Source of the DNA: Mageeibacillus sp. UBA1046
GTDB lineage: Bacteria > Bacillota > Clostridia > Saccharofermentanales > DTU023
DNA length: 16,902 nt
Direction of reading: 5' to 3'
Assembly: GCA_002316595.1 (NCBI GenBank)
Contig: DCDV01000002.1
Span: 95,615 to 112,516 of the forward strand
Both the position numbers and the translations under genes were made by a program. The notes below the pieces were generated by a model. It saw nothing but the letters and a program-made list of their open reading frames with translations. It made no database searches and had not been told where the DNA came from. Of this stretch, positions 6,689 through 15,645 are shown piece after piece (positions within the stretch are counted from its first letter, which is position 1; the number at the start of each line of letters is the position of its first letter).

Positions 6689-8538
6689 AGTCTTGCATAG
6701 GTACCGTTTTTCTCCAGCAGCTCTTCATGTGAGCCGCTTTCTACAATTGATCCCTTTTCCATAACCAAAATTCGATCAGCATCCTGTATGGTCGAAAGTC
6801 GGTGTGCAATAATAAAGCTGGTACGATTACTCGTCAGTGTAGCCATTGCATGCTGGATCAGCAGTTCGGTACGAGTGTCGACTGATGAGGTCGCCTCATC
6901 CAAAATAATGATCGGCGCTTGTCTGATAACAGCGCGGGCAATCGTGAGCAGCTGGCGCTGACCCTGCGAAATATTGTCAGCTCCTTCATTCAAAATTGTA
7001 TCGTAACCTTCCGGGAGACGTTTAATAAAGGAATCAGCCCGCGTGATTTTCGCTGCCCTCTCGATTTTGTCCCAGGGAACATCTTCCAGTGTCTGCCCCG
7101 GCTCCAGATGCGCGCCATAAGCGATGTTGTCTTTGATAGTGCCTTCGAACAGCCAGGTATCCTGCAAGACCATGGCAAAGGCCTTTCTGAGCTCCTTCGT
7201 CCGGTAGTCTTTTGTATCGATACCGTCCAGCAGGATCTTTCCTCCCTGAATCTCATAAAAGCGCATCAGGAGATTGACAAGAGTGGTTTTGCCCGCTCCT
7301 GTCTCGCCGACAATGGCGATTTGTTGCCCCTGAGCAACGTCGAGACAGGTCCGGACAAAAAGCGGCTGCTCCGGAACGTAAGCGAAGTCAACCTGCTCAA
7401 AGATGATGGCACCCCTGACGTTCCCGGGATTAAGCGCTTCATCACCGATCTCTTCAATCTCCGGCTCATCTAAGAACTCGTAGATCCTTTCCGCTGATGC
7501 CAGAGCGCCCATAATTGTGTTCATGATGCCCAAAACCTGCTGGAAGGGTGAAGTAAACATTTTGGTATAGCTGATAAACGCCTGAAAGTCGCCCAGCGGG
7601 AATGTGCCGTTGATAACCATCCAGCCGCCCAGGATACTGACCAGGACATAATCAATATTCAGCATCAGGTCGCCCGCCGGCCGCGCCATATAAGAGACAT
7701 AAGCAGATTTCCATTCGCTGTCGTAAAGATCTTCGTTCAAGATCCTGACATCCTCTGCCAGCGAATTATGTAAATGGTAAGAATTGACAACGTCCTTTCC
7801 CTGGAACGCCTCCTCGATCCGGCCATTGAGCTGGCCGGTCGTGTTGGCGTTTTTGCGAAAAACCGGTTTTGAGCGCTGAACAATGGTCCGGACAATCCAG
7901 GAACTTATCGGCACTACGATGACGGCGACCAGCGTAAGCAGAGGATCTATTGTCAGCATCATGACAAAGACGCCGATCATCATCACAACAGCGGTGATAG
8001 ATGAAGTAAGGCCGCTTTGCAGGGTATTTGCAACATTGTCCAGATCATTCGACAGCAAGCTAGAGACATCCCCTGCGGAACTCGTATCAAAGTAATTCAA
8101 GGGCACGCGATTTAACTTTCGGTCTATATCCTTGCGCAAGGCAGCGACGATCTTTTGGGTAAGGCGAACCATCATTGTGCTCGAGCCATAGGAAGCAGCG
8201 AAGTTGATCAGATACAGCGCTGCCAGAATAATCACAGTGGTCACAATAGTCTCCCAGGGTATAGGGGCCTGCTTAATGATCGTACCGGTGATACTGGTGA
8301 TTATGCTTCCTATCAGCCTCGGCGCAATGACCTGTGACAATGTGCCCAGCAATGTCAGAATAATCGCCAACACGAAAGCGGTGCGGAATGGTTTCAATGT
8401 TTGCAGCAGGCGCAGCAATGTTTCTTTGCTGTTTGCCGCCTTATCTTCTGACAGGAGACCTTGAACACGGCCGGCACCGCCTACGCCTTTTTCGATGGAA
8501 GGAAGTCCGCTTCCCTGTCTTTTATCCTGCTCTGACAT
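6667..8538 (-). CDS. Heterodimeric ABC exporter, subunit with the consensus ATPase motifs (TM288/LmrD-like)
   Basis: A 623-residue half-transporter with an N-terminal six-helix exporter membrane domain (about residues 45-345) after a ~40-residue polar extension, and a C-terminal nucleotide-binding domain. Walker A is GETGAGKT (411-418), Walker B ends in LDE with catalytic E548, and the switch histidine H579 is in IIAHR. The ABC signature is ISQGQ (523-527) instead of LSGGQ. This is the pattern of the TM288/LmrD/BmrD-type subunit of heterodimeric exporters: it gives the working Walker B glutamate but the weak signature. Its start codon shares one base with the stop of the partner gene (TAATG), with GAGGGGG upstream, implying coupled translation. 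Substrates of this family include drugs and lipids; none can be assigned here. Confidence 0.95.
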   Translation of the reverse strand: MSEQDKRQGSGLPSIEKGVGGAGRVQGLLSEDKAANSKETLLRLLQTLKPFRTAFVLAIILTLLGTLSQVIAPRLIGSIITSITGTIIKQAPIPWETIVTTVIILAALYLINFAASYGSSTMMVRLTQKIVAALRKDIDRKLNRVPLNYFDTSSAGDVSSLLSNDLDNVANTLQSGLTSSITAVVMMIGVFVMMLTIDPLLTLVAVIVVPISSWIVRTIVQRSKPVFRKNANTTGQLNGRIEEAFQGKDVVNSYHLHNSLAEDVRILNEDLYDSEWKSAYVSYMARPAGDLMLNIDYVLVSILGGWMVINGTFPLGDFQAFISYTKMFTSPFQQVLGIMNTIMGALASAERIYEFLDEPEIEEIGDEALNPGNVRGAIIFEQVDFAYVPEQPLFVRTCLDVAQGQQIAIVGETGAGKTTLVNLLMRFYEIQGGKILLDGIDTKDYRTKELRKAFAMVLQDTWLFEGTIKDNIAYGAHLEPGQTLEDVPWDKIERAAKITRADSFIKRLPEGYDTILNEGADNISQGQRQLLTIARAVIRQAPIIILDEATSSVDTRTELLIQHAMATLTSNRTSFIIAHRLSTIQDADRILVMEKGSIVESGSHEELLEKNGTYARLYQAGQA

Positions 8539-10271
8539 TACGCAACCCCCTCACTTTTCATCTGAGATTTAACAATCTCCTGATAAACTGCCGAAGACGC
8601 ACACAGTGAAGTGTGGGTTCCTCGATCGGCAATTACACCCTCGTCCATGACAAGAATGACATCCGCCTGCTCGACGGTTGCTACCCGTTGTGCCACCACG
8701 ACAATGGTCTTTCCGGCTAAACGTTCTTGAATCGCTTTGCGGATCTTCCTCTCGGTACTGAAGTCAAGAGCAGAAAAACAATCATCAAATAAATAATAAG
8801 AGGTGTCGCGGATCAATCCCCGCGCCAGAGAAATACGCTGTTTTTGCCCTCCGGAGAGATTAACCGCCTTCTGAGCTATCCAAGTATCCAGACCTTCAGG
8901 AGACTTCCGGAAGAACTCTCCGATTTCACAGGCATCCAGAACCTCCCAGATTTCTTCGTCAGTCGCCTCCGGATTGCCGGATTTAATGTTGTCACGGATG
9001 GTGCCGCTGAAGAGAAAAGTCTCCTGCGGTATGAGTGTGAAAAGTTGATTAAAATCCTCGCGGCTTAGAGTTTTGAGATCATGTCCTTTGACGGTGATGC
9101 TGCCTTCATCAGCATCATAATTTCTCAGCAGAAGTCGCAGCAGGGTAGATTTTCCGCTGCCTGTTGAGCCGATTATCGCTGTAGTAGTTGCGTTCTCAAT
9201 TGTAAGGTTCACCTGATCGATCGCCGGGAAGGATGCGCCTTTGTAGCTGAATGTCAGGTCTTTCATCTCAATTGTTTCATTGGTAGAAGCCGCACGTTTC
9301 AGAGCAGAGTCCTCCGGCAAAACCACAGTTTCATCAGTAGTCAGGACATCGGTAATACGCTTCAAGGAAACCATAGAACGTGGAATGATCGTAATAATCG
9401 AGGCAAAAGACTGCACATTGGCAAGTGCGAGGGTCACATACTCAATGATGGCGACAAGCACACCAATTTGAATTGTGCCGGATTCAGCTCTGACACCGCC
9501 AAACCAGAGAATCAACAGGATGAGAAAATTGGCGAAGAGCATGACCAGAGGAGACAGGAGCATCATTGTGCTTTCGGCTTTAACGTTAGAGCTGTAGGCA
9601 TCATCGACAGCTTGTGCAAATTGTTGTTCTTCGTATGCAGTTTTTCCGAAGGCTTTAACCACCCGGATGCCACTCATATTTTGGCGGAACAGGCGGTTGA
9701 TATTGTCTGTGGCTGCACGGATACGCCCGTATTGAGGCAGGGCGGCGGAAGTCAGCTTAGTGGTCACAAATAATACTGCCGGCAGTATGAGAAAAATCAG
9801 GAGTGCAAGCTGGCTGTCCAGCGTAAACGAAATTATTACCGAACCTATGATGGTTATGGAAAGTGTATATATTTTTCTCAGCGACATATCGATAAAATTT
9901 GAGACCTGTTTGACGTCATTTATGTTTCTGGTAATCAGTGTCGCGGTTGAAAATGTCCCTCTCACCTGCTCTGACCAATTGATGACCTTGTGGAAGAGGT
10001 CGCCGCGGAGGTCACGGGAAATGCCGGCATTGACACGTGTCAGGAACAAAAGATTTGCCAGCAGGCTGGCCACATTCAGAAGAGATACTCCGACCATGAT
10101 CAAGCCAAGCCGGATAATATAGTTCATATTGCTTTGCATGATGCCGTTGTCGATAATGTCTGCCATCAGGCGAGGGATCATCAATTGGGTAACAACCCAG
10201 GCTGTCGCAAAGAATAATTGCAAAGCGATCCAGCCACTATACCTCTTTGCATAGCGCAGCAGTATTTTCAT
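8538..10271 (-). CDS. Heterodimeric ABC exporter, subunit with degenerate ATPase site (TM287/LmrC-like)
   Basis: A 577-residue half-transporter with a membrane domain (about residues 8-300) and a C-terminal ATPase domain. Numbered from the ATG at 10271, Walker A is GSTGSGKS (368-375) and the signature is a canonical LSGGQ (472-476). The Walker B sequence FDDCFSALD has Asp497 where the catalytic Glu belongs, and the H-loop reads VAQR with Gln528 in place of His. These losses are the mark of the degenerate-site subunit in heterodimeric exporters and complement the intact Glu and His of the partner. An upstream in-frame ATG at 10289 exists, but its codons ATG AGG AGG are themselves the ribosome binding site, which lies 9 nt from the ATG at 10271; hence the shorter start. 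It is the first gene of the exporter pair, 181 bp after the pyrophosphatase gene. Confidence 0.94.
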   Translation of the reverse strand: MKILLRYAKRYSGWIALQLFFATAWVVTQLMIPRLMADIIDNGIMQSNMNYIIRLGLIMVGVSLLNVASLLANLLFLTRVNAGISRDLRGDLFHKVINWSEQVRGTFSTATLITRNINDVKQVSNFIDMSLRKIYTLSITIIGSVIISFTLDSQLALLIFLILPAVLFVTTKLTSAALPQYGRIRAATDNINRLFRQNMSGIRVVKAFGKTAYEEQQFAQAVDDAYSSNVKAESTMMLLSPLVMLFANFLILLILWFGGVRAESGTIQIGVLVAIIEYVTLALANVQSFASIITIIPRSMVSLKRITDVLTTDETVVLPEDSALKRAASTNETIEMKDLTFSYKGASFPAIDQVNLTIENATTTAIIGSTGSGKSTLLRLLLRNYDADEGSITVKGHDLKTLSREDFNQLFTLIPQETFLFSGTIRDNIKSGNPEATDEEIWEVLDACEIGEFFRKSPEGLDTWIAQKAVNLSGGQKQRISLARGLIRDTSYYLFDDCFSALDFSTERKIRKAIQERLAGKTIVVVAQRVATVEQADVILVMDEGVIADRGTHTSLCASSAVYQEIVKSQMKSEGVA

Positions 10272-10305
10272 GAGAACAAACCTCCTCATTCGTCTTTATA
10301 AAAAT

Positions 10306-10331
10306 ACTCAGCACTGATATTATACCTGAGT
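10306..10331 (-). promoter_or_regulatory. Possible -10/operator region before the ABC exporter genes
   Basis: The - strand has a TATAAT at 10319-10324, inside an inverted repeat ACTCAG / CTGAGT (10306-10311 and 10326-10331). A repressor site over the -10 is imaginable for an exporter operon. No good -35 is found 16-18 bp upstream; a TTGACT lies only 4 bp before the TATAAT. This is weak evidence. Confidence 0.25.
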
Positions 10332-10390
10332 CAAAACTTGTAGCCGGTACGATTTATAATTGTGTCAGCCTGCAAAGCACAAGAGTAAAT

Positions 10391-10446
10391 AAAAAGTCAG
10401 CCCGGATGGAATCCGCCGGATAAGGTCACAGCAGTACCTGCCGGGG
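10391..10446 (-). terminator. Possible terminator after the pyrophosphatase gene
   Basis: Just after the pyrophosphatase stop, on the - strand, CCCGG pairs with CCGGG (10441-10445 with 10401-10405). Smaller stems AGGT/ACCT and CGGAT/ATCCG lie within it, and a T5 run follows five bases later (10391-10395). The stem is branched and short, so termination may be partial or absent. Confidence 0.35.
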
Positions 10447-10452
10447 TAAATA

Positions 10453-12081
10453 TTAAATTACTTTATTCAGATAGGGAATAATCTGCTTCTTCCTGGAAAC
10501 GACGCCCTCGAGGAACATGCTGTTGTGAGTGGCACCGGTATTAAAAGCCTTATTGACAATGCCTTTCTCCCTTTCAGCAAAAAGTATCTCTGATCCTTCT
10601 CTCCTCGGGTCTGAAATTATCATCATCAAAACATGATAATCTTGTTGTTCCAGCGTCACCTTGAGATAATCAATCATATTGTCTTTAATCAAATTCAATT
10701 CTTTTTGGCTGGTGGAAGTGATTTGTCCTATGCCGACTTTATGCTTGTTAAGGAAAAATTCTTTGAAATCGTAATTGAGAATTTCATCGGGACTCATGCT
10801 GATAATTGCCGATGAACTGTCGAGCATCTGCTTAGAGAAGACATCAAGATCTATCTGTGCAATTTCTGCCATCTTAGCTGCCATGTACTCGTCTTTACCC
10901 GTGCTGGTAGGTGATTTAAAATACATCGTATCTGAAATTATCGCAGCACAGAGGATGCCGGCAATTTCTGCTGCCGGTCTGATTTTCATATCCAGATACA
11001 AACCTGCGACAATTGTAGCGGTACTCCCTACGGCTTCGTTCTTAAAGTAAATCGGAGATCCGGTAATGATGCCGCCAATGCGGTGATGATCGATGATTTC
11101 CAAAATCTGAGCTTGCTCCAGACCGTCGATTGATTGGGATACTTCATTGTGATCGACCAGAATTACTCTTTTATCATTTCTGGTAATCAAATGATATCTG
11201 GTGATAAATCCTTCAATTTTGTCATCATTATCCAAAACCGGATAGGCTCTGTGTCTGGACTGGAGCATTTCTCTCTGTATTTCATCAATATAGTCATTGA
11301 TATGGAAGTGGGCAAAATCACCTTTAGTCATTACAAATTCAACCGGTATGCTCTGGTTCAGGAGCAGCGCTGCAGTATAGGTATCGTGCTTGGTCCTGAT
11401 CATGACGCATTCATTTGCTTCTGCAGTTTGGATTACTTCCTCATCCACATGCCCGTTGCAGGTAACAATTATGCAGTTAGCGCCTTCGGCAATTGACTTC
11501 AATTGACTGTCTTTGCGGTTTCCGACCAGAACAATATCGTCTTTTTCGACAAATGGAGCCATGCCGTCAGGGGTCATGGCCGCAATAATGGCTCTGCCGC
11601 TTGGTCTAAACTGTTTTTCAGTGCCCGCCAGAAGATAGGCGTTCAGAGTATCCAGGATATTTTGCAGCGGTGTAATCTTTAAAGCTCCTGTATTACTGAG
11701 GATGTCCATAAAGCGGCTGGTAATATCTGAGAGCGTTACTATGCCGCGAATTTTCTCTTCCTTATCTACTACAGCCGCCATTTTGATATCGGTGCTCTTT
11801 ATTTTTTCCCAAGCGATTTTTAGAGATAATTGAGGATGAAGGTGGTCAATGTGGTCAATATCCAGATCAGAGATTTGAGTTTTAATTGTAGGAAGATAAT
11901 CCGGCACAGGCAGACCGAAGTAGTCCAAAACGAATTCAGTTTCTTTATTTATATTGCCCAGTCTGATAGGTAAGGCATTATGTCCCTGGGTCTTTTTCAA
12001 TTCAGCATAGGCAATAGCAGAACAAATCGAATCCGTATCGGGGTTTTTGTGACCAAAAATATATATAGGTCTTTTCTTCAT
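10453..12081 (-). CDS. ppaC: Mn-dependent inorganic pyrophosphatase with CBS and DRTGG regulatory domains
   Basis: Family II pyrophosphatase, hydrolysing PPi to phosphate in the cytoplasm. At 542 residues it is much longer than the ~310-residue core enzyme because a regulatory insert splits the DHH domain. Metal ligands by motif are H11, D15 and D17 (GHKNPDTDS), D310 (LVDHNE), H332 (IDHHRIGG) and D384 (ISDTMYFKSPT). The DHHA2 domain ends in SRKKQIIPYL with the substrate-binding RKKQ motif. The insert consists of a CBS motif (about 70-125), a DRTGG domain (about 135-245) and a second CBS motif (about 246-302). In characterised clostridial CBS-PPases the CBS pair binds AMP/ADP (inhibitors) or ATP, and the DRTGG-containing forms are activated by diadenosine polyphosphates; that regulation is known for the family and is inferred here. 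GAGAGG lies 8-9 nt before the ATG. The 51-bp gap after the transhydrogenase gene shows no terminator. Confidence 0.95.
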   Translation of the reverse strand: MKKRPIYIFGHKNPDTDSICSAIAYAELKKTQGHNALPIRLGNINKETEFVLDYFGLPVPDYLPTIKTQISDLDIDHIDHLHPQLSLKIAWEKIKSTDIKMAAVVDKEEKIRGIVTLSDITSRFMDILSNTGALKITPLQNILDTLNAYLLAGTEKQFRPSGRAIIAAMTPDGMAPFVEKDDIVLVGNRKDSQLKSIAEGANCIIVTCNGHVDEEVIQTAEANECVMIRTKHDTYTAALLLNQSIPVEFVMTKGDFAHFHINDYIDEIQREMLQSRHRAYPVLDNDDKIEGFITRYHLITRNDKRVILVDHNEVSQSIDGLEQAQILEIIDHHRIGGIITGSPIYFKNEAVGSTATIVAGLYLDMKIRPAAEIAGILCAAIISDTMYFKSPTSTGKDEYMAAKMAEIAQIDLDVFSKQMLDSSSAIISMSPDEILNYDFKEFFLNKHKVGIGQITSTSQKELNLIKDNMIDYLKVTLEQQDYHVLMMIISDPRREGSEILFAEREKGIVNKAFNTGATHNSMFLEGVVSRKKQIIPYLNKVI

Positions 12082-12132
12082 AAATAAATCCTCTCAACTC
12101 TATTCATTATTAACATCTTCCCTATCGTGCGT

Positions 12133-15100
12133 TTAAACCTTATCCCCTTCAGCTCCATGAGCGACCCAGACAGTTGACCGGTCAGGATCTAAAATTCCCT
12201 GATAGTCCTCATTATAAGCCACAATAGCTTCACGCGCCCTGAGGAGATTCGACCCACCGCCTGACCGGCGGCGGAGATTTGGCTCGTCGCCTGCCCGGCG
12301 GCGAAGATTTGGCTCACCGCCTGCCCGGCAGCGGAGATTTGGCTCATCGCCTGCCCGGCAGCGAAGATTGGACTCGTCGCCTGACCGGTATACCTCATCA
12401 CTTCTGATTTCAGAGCCGGAGCAATCAAAATGCTGCCGGATGAGGCACAGCTGATCAAAAGCATCCGCGACTGGATCAAACACGCGGTGGATAGCTTGCA
12501 CCCGGCCCTCGCTGCTGGTGATAAGTCCTTCCTTTTCGGCCGGACATGATCCCGGTAAGACCACATCCGCATGTTTTAAGGCGGGAATAACTTTTGTTGT
12601 TTGAACCGCGAGATAGGACAATTTTGCAGCATATTCTGCTGGCAGATCACTGTCCCCGAAGACCAGCAGACCTGTCACTGCTCCGTCATCAATATCACGC
12701 AGAAGTTCTTCACGTGTTCCTCTGATGCCAAGATCATAAAGGCCCTGCGAGTTGGCGTTAGCCTTCACTTGAATAATGCCGTTGCCCGGAGATCCATAGT
12801 GACCGCTTTGTTGAGCCAGTTCAATCAATTTTGTTTCTTCTTCGTAAGTTAACGCGTCCTTGTCATAGACTAAGAGTGCACGTTTGACATCCCGATAAAG
12901 CTTAGCCAGGTCAGACTCGGATGCAGCGAATTCCTGCAGCAGATCTAAAAGACTGGCGCCCTTAATATTGTCATTACCCCATCTGTCCATAAGGGTCTCG
13001 CGTGTATTGACAGTTCCGAAACGGACTCCACCCTTTATCGCCCGGCGTATCTTAGTTGCCAGCATCGGATGACTATGCAGCAGATCTCCGCCCACTGCTA
13101 TGATGAGATCAGTTGTATTAACTTCATTGAACCTGTTAGGAGAACTGTCGCTGCCAGTTTTCTTGTCCAAGGCGCTTAGCTTATAGTCCAGACTATAGAG
13201 TTTTGTTTTTCCGGGCAATGAGTCAGCGAAAGAACGAATCAGGGCAATCTCTTCCAGGGTGTATGTGTCTGAGATGGTGATTGCCAGCTTATCTGCACCA
13301 AATTTTATTACATGAGATTGAGCACCCTCTGTGAAAGATTTAACAGCCTGATCTAAAGTCACCTCTTGCAAGTCACAATCGCAGCGTACCAGCGGGTGAA
13401 TAATACGGTTTTCTCTGGCCGGCAGATATCGATCCAGATCAAAGCGTCCCTTCTCACAGAGTAAGCCGCCCGAGACATAATCGCCTTCAACCGGCAAAGC
13501 TCTAAGCAGCATATCGCCGGTGCTTTCCAGAATCTGAGCACAGCCAATCGAGCAGCCGCTACAGGTTGTCAGGGTTTGGCAGCTGTTGAGGGGCACCTGT
13601 TTATGCACAGGGCGCCTTTCCTGCAGGGCCCCTACCGGACAGATAGTGACACACTGACCGCAGGAGATACAGTCTGTATCCTGAAGACGGCGCCCGGCTG
13701 CGGGCATCATGCGTGTTTCAAAGCCGCGATCGGCCAGTCCTAAGGCATAAACGCCCATTACTTCATCACAGACGCGCACACACATGCCGCAGAGCACACA
13801 CTTGTTGGGGTTAATAAGGATATAGGGATGGTCATTGTCGTGATCAAAGTCATTCATCGCCCCGGTGAAGCGCTCCGGCTCTATATTGTAGCGGTTGATT
13901 TGGTCGAAAAGGCTGCACTCAAAATAATCCATGCAGCCGCATTCAAGGCAGCGATTTCCTTCATATTGCGCCTGTTCTGCTGTATAGCCTGCCATGATTT
14001 CCCGGAAATTATCACTTCTTGCGACCGGGAACAAATGCTCCATTTTCGCGCTTTCTGCTATGGTATTAGTCGCGAGTAGTTCTTCTCTGGTCAAATCATC
14101 GCGAACAACATGGTAATCGGGTACATAACTGGCATTCATGCCGTTAAGATAATGTGAAATTACGTAAGCTGCGTGCTTGGCGTCGGCTATAGCCTGAATT
14201 GCGATTTTGTTGCCGTTATCTATTACATCACCGCCGGCAAATACGCCGGGTATGGATGTCTGATAAGTTCCCTCCGCGACGTCAATCAGACCCCACTGAT
14301 CAGTGCGAATATCCTCCAGACCGGCAAGATCTGTTCCTTGACCGGTAGCAACAATCAGGCTGTCAAGTTCCAGCTCAGTGAAGGCGCCTTCAATAGGCTC
14401 TATTTTGCTGCGCTCGCCGGGTCTGGCCGGCGGGATAGCACACATATTCTGCAGTCTGATGCTCTTTAGACGTCCGTCTTTGCCGATCAACTCGGCCGGA
14501 CTGACACAGAATTCAAACCGAATACCTTCTTCTTCAGCTTCAACTATTTCTATCTCTTCTGCCGGCATGTCTTTTCTGGTGCGGCGATAAAGCACGGTAA
14601 CTTCTGCTCCCATGCGAAGGGCGGTACGTGCGGCATCCATGGCAGTATTTCCACCGCCGATCACAGCTGTTTTCTTGCCAATCCGGGGCTGGCGGCCGGT
14701 ACAAAAATCGTAGAGGAAATCAATTCCGCCGTAAACACCTGACAACTCTTCTCCGGGAATGCCGAGCGCGATGCTCTTCCACATACCGACAGCTACATAA
14801 ACTGCATCAAAAGTTTCGCGCAGATAATTCAGGGTGAGATCCCTGCCGATTCTGGTCTCCGGTATCAATTTAGCTCCCATATCTGCAATCAGCTGCACTT
14901 CCTGATAAATAATGTCATCAGGAAGACGATAAGCCGGTATGCCATAACGCAGCATACCGCCAAACTCCGGATTCTCATCATAGACAGTTACGTTATGACC
15001 ATCACGCAAGAGGAAGTATGCTGCGGAAAGTCCGGAAGGACCGCCGCCGACAATGGCGACATGTTTTCCTGTGCGGGGCTTTTGCTTCGGCTTGTAAGGC

Positions 15101-15645
15101 TGTCCGGAATTTAAATCCCGATCGGCTACAAAACGCTTGATATAGTTGATTTCTATTTCCTCATCCAGTAACGTCCGGCGGCAGCCGGTCTGGCAGGGGT
15201 GAGGACAGATGCGCCCTATGCTGGCCGGCAGAGGCAGATCCTCTTTGATGAGCTGCAAGGCTGCATCATATTCTTCGTTGGCGCAAAGGCCGACATAACC
15301 CTGAATATCCAGATTGTCCGGGCAGATAAGACTGCAGGGAGCTTTGCAGTCACCGGTATGATTACTGATAAAAAGCTCCAAAGCGGTGGTTCTGGATTCG
15401 TTGACACGTTTACTGTCTGTGTGCACCACCATTTTATTCTTAGCCGGAGCAGAGCAGGAGCGTATGAGCTTTGGGTTTCCCTCTACTTCAACGATACACA
15501 TGCCGCAGGCACCGTAGCTCTCTAATTTGTCATCCTGGCAAAGAGAGGGAATATATATATTATTATCCCGGGCTATTTGAAAAATAGTCAGACCTTGCTC
15601 AGCCTCGAGGTTTTGGCCATTTATGGAAATCCTTATTTTTGCCAT
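12133..15645 (-). CDS. NfnB/GltD-like Fe-S flavoprotein fused to a NuoG-like C-terminus (StnC-like subunit)
   Basis: A 1170-residue redox protein. In order: a [2Fe-2S] ferredoxin domain (C36, C47, C50, C64); a GltD/NfnB-type N-terminal cluster domain (C100, C104, C108, then C147, C151, C155); an FAD Rossmann motif VAIVGGGPSG (196-205); an NAD(P)H motif AVIGGGNTAMDAAR (327-340) followed by YRR, which suggests NADPH; and GVFAGGDV (467-474) closing the FAD site. Next come a cysteine patch C566-C577, two ferredoxin clusters (C616-C626 and C659-C669), and a molybdopterin-oxidoreductase-type region (C695, C698, C702, C730) that resembles the non-catalytic NuoG end (ADVVLPGSCPAEKEG, SSEGRVQ). No catalytic Cys/Sec of formate dehydrogenases was recognised. 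A 10-residue repeat occupies ~1088-1137. The start overlaps the NuoF-like gene by 13 bp. The best match is the NfnB-like subunit of Stn-type electron-bifurcating transhydrogenases; a hydrogenase or formate dehydrogenase accessory subunit is an alternative. Confidence 0.88.
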   Translation of the reverse strand: MAKIRISINGQNLEAEQGLTIFQIARDNNIYIPSLCQDDKLESYGACGMCIVEVEGNPKLIRSCSAPAKNKMVVHTDSKRVNESRTTALELFISNHTGDCKAPCSLICPDNLDIQGYVGLCANEEYDAALQLIKEDLPLPASIGRICPHPCQTGCRRTLLDEEIEINYIKRFVADRDLNSGQPYKPKQKPRTGKHVAIVGGGPSGLSAAYFLLRDGHNVTVYDENPEFGGMLRYGIPAYRLPDDIIYQEVQLIADMGAKLIPETRIGRDLTLNYLRETFDAVYVAVGMWKSIALGIPGEELSGVYGGIDFLYDFCTGRQPRIGKKTAVIGGGNTAMDAARTALRMGAEVTVLYRRTRKDMPAEEIEIVEAEEEGIRFEFCVSPAELIGKDGRLKSIRLQNMCAIPPARPGERSKIEPIEGAFTELELDSLIVATGQGTDLAGLEDIRTDQWGLIDVAEGTYQTSIPGVFAGGDVIDNGNKIAIQAIADAKHAAYVISHYLNGMNASYVPDYHVVRDDLTREELLATNTIAESAKMEHLFPVARSDNFREIMAGYTAEQAQYEGNRCLECGCMDYFECSLFDQINRYNIEPERFTGAMNDFDHDNDHPYILINPNKCVLCGMCVRVCDEVMGVYALGLADRGFETRMMPAAGRRLQDTDCISCGQCVTICPVGALQERRPVHKQVPLNSCQTLTTCSGCSIGCAQILESTGDMLLRALPVEGDYVSGGLLCEKGRFDLDRYLPARENRIIHPLVRCDCDLQEVTLDQAVKSFTEGAQSHVIKFGADKLAITISDTYTLEEIALIRSFADSLPGKTKLYSLDYKLSALDKKTGSDSSPNRFNEVNTTDLIIAVGGDLLHSHPMLATKIRRAIKGGVRFGTVNTRETLMDRWGNDNIKGASLLDLLQEFAASESDLAKLYRDVKRALLVYDKDALTYEEETKLIELAQQSGHYGSPGNGIIQVKANANSQGLYDLGIRGTREELLRDIDDGAVTGLLVFGDSDLPAEYAAKLSYLAVQTTKVIPALKHADVVLPGSCPAEKEGLITSSEGRVQAIHRVFDPVADAFDQLCLIRQHFDCSGSEIRSDEVYRSGDESNLRCRAGDEPNLRCRAGGEPNLRRRAGDEPNLRRRSGGGSNLLRAREAIVAYNEDYQGILDPDRSTVWVAHGAEGDKV
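12241..12390. repeat. 30-bp tandem repeat (five units) in the 3' part of the StnC-like gene
   Basis: Units begin at 12241, 12271, 12301, 12331 and 12361. The three central units are nearly identical and the outer two have diverged. On the coding strand each unit encodes a block of the type AGDEPNLRCR or AGGEPNLRRR. Two units contain the odd palindrome CTGCCCGGCAG. The array lies after the last recognisable NuoG-like motif and before a ~35-residue unique tail. Confidence 0.93.

Noticed and set aside
6919..7473. 184-codon open frame on the + strand
   Set aside because: It is antisense to the conserved ATPase domain of an ABC subunit, has no recognisable domain or ribosome binding site, and its composition is what the opposite coding strand would give.
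12241..12390. CRISPR-like array of 30-bp repeats
   Set aside because: Units are directly adjacent with no spacers, keep a reading frame and sit inside a gene; no cas genes are nearby.
12189..12572. 127-codon - strand frame rich in AAGQA repeats
   Set aside because: It is a shifted-frame reading of the 30-bp repeat inside the StnC-like gene; the periodicity is inherited from the DNA repeat.
12133..15645. Molybdenum-dependent formate dehydrogenase catalytic subunit
   Set aside because: The molybdopterin-type region is short and I find no catalytic Cys/Sec-His motif; it fits the vestigial NuoG type better.
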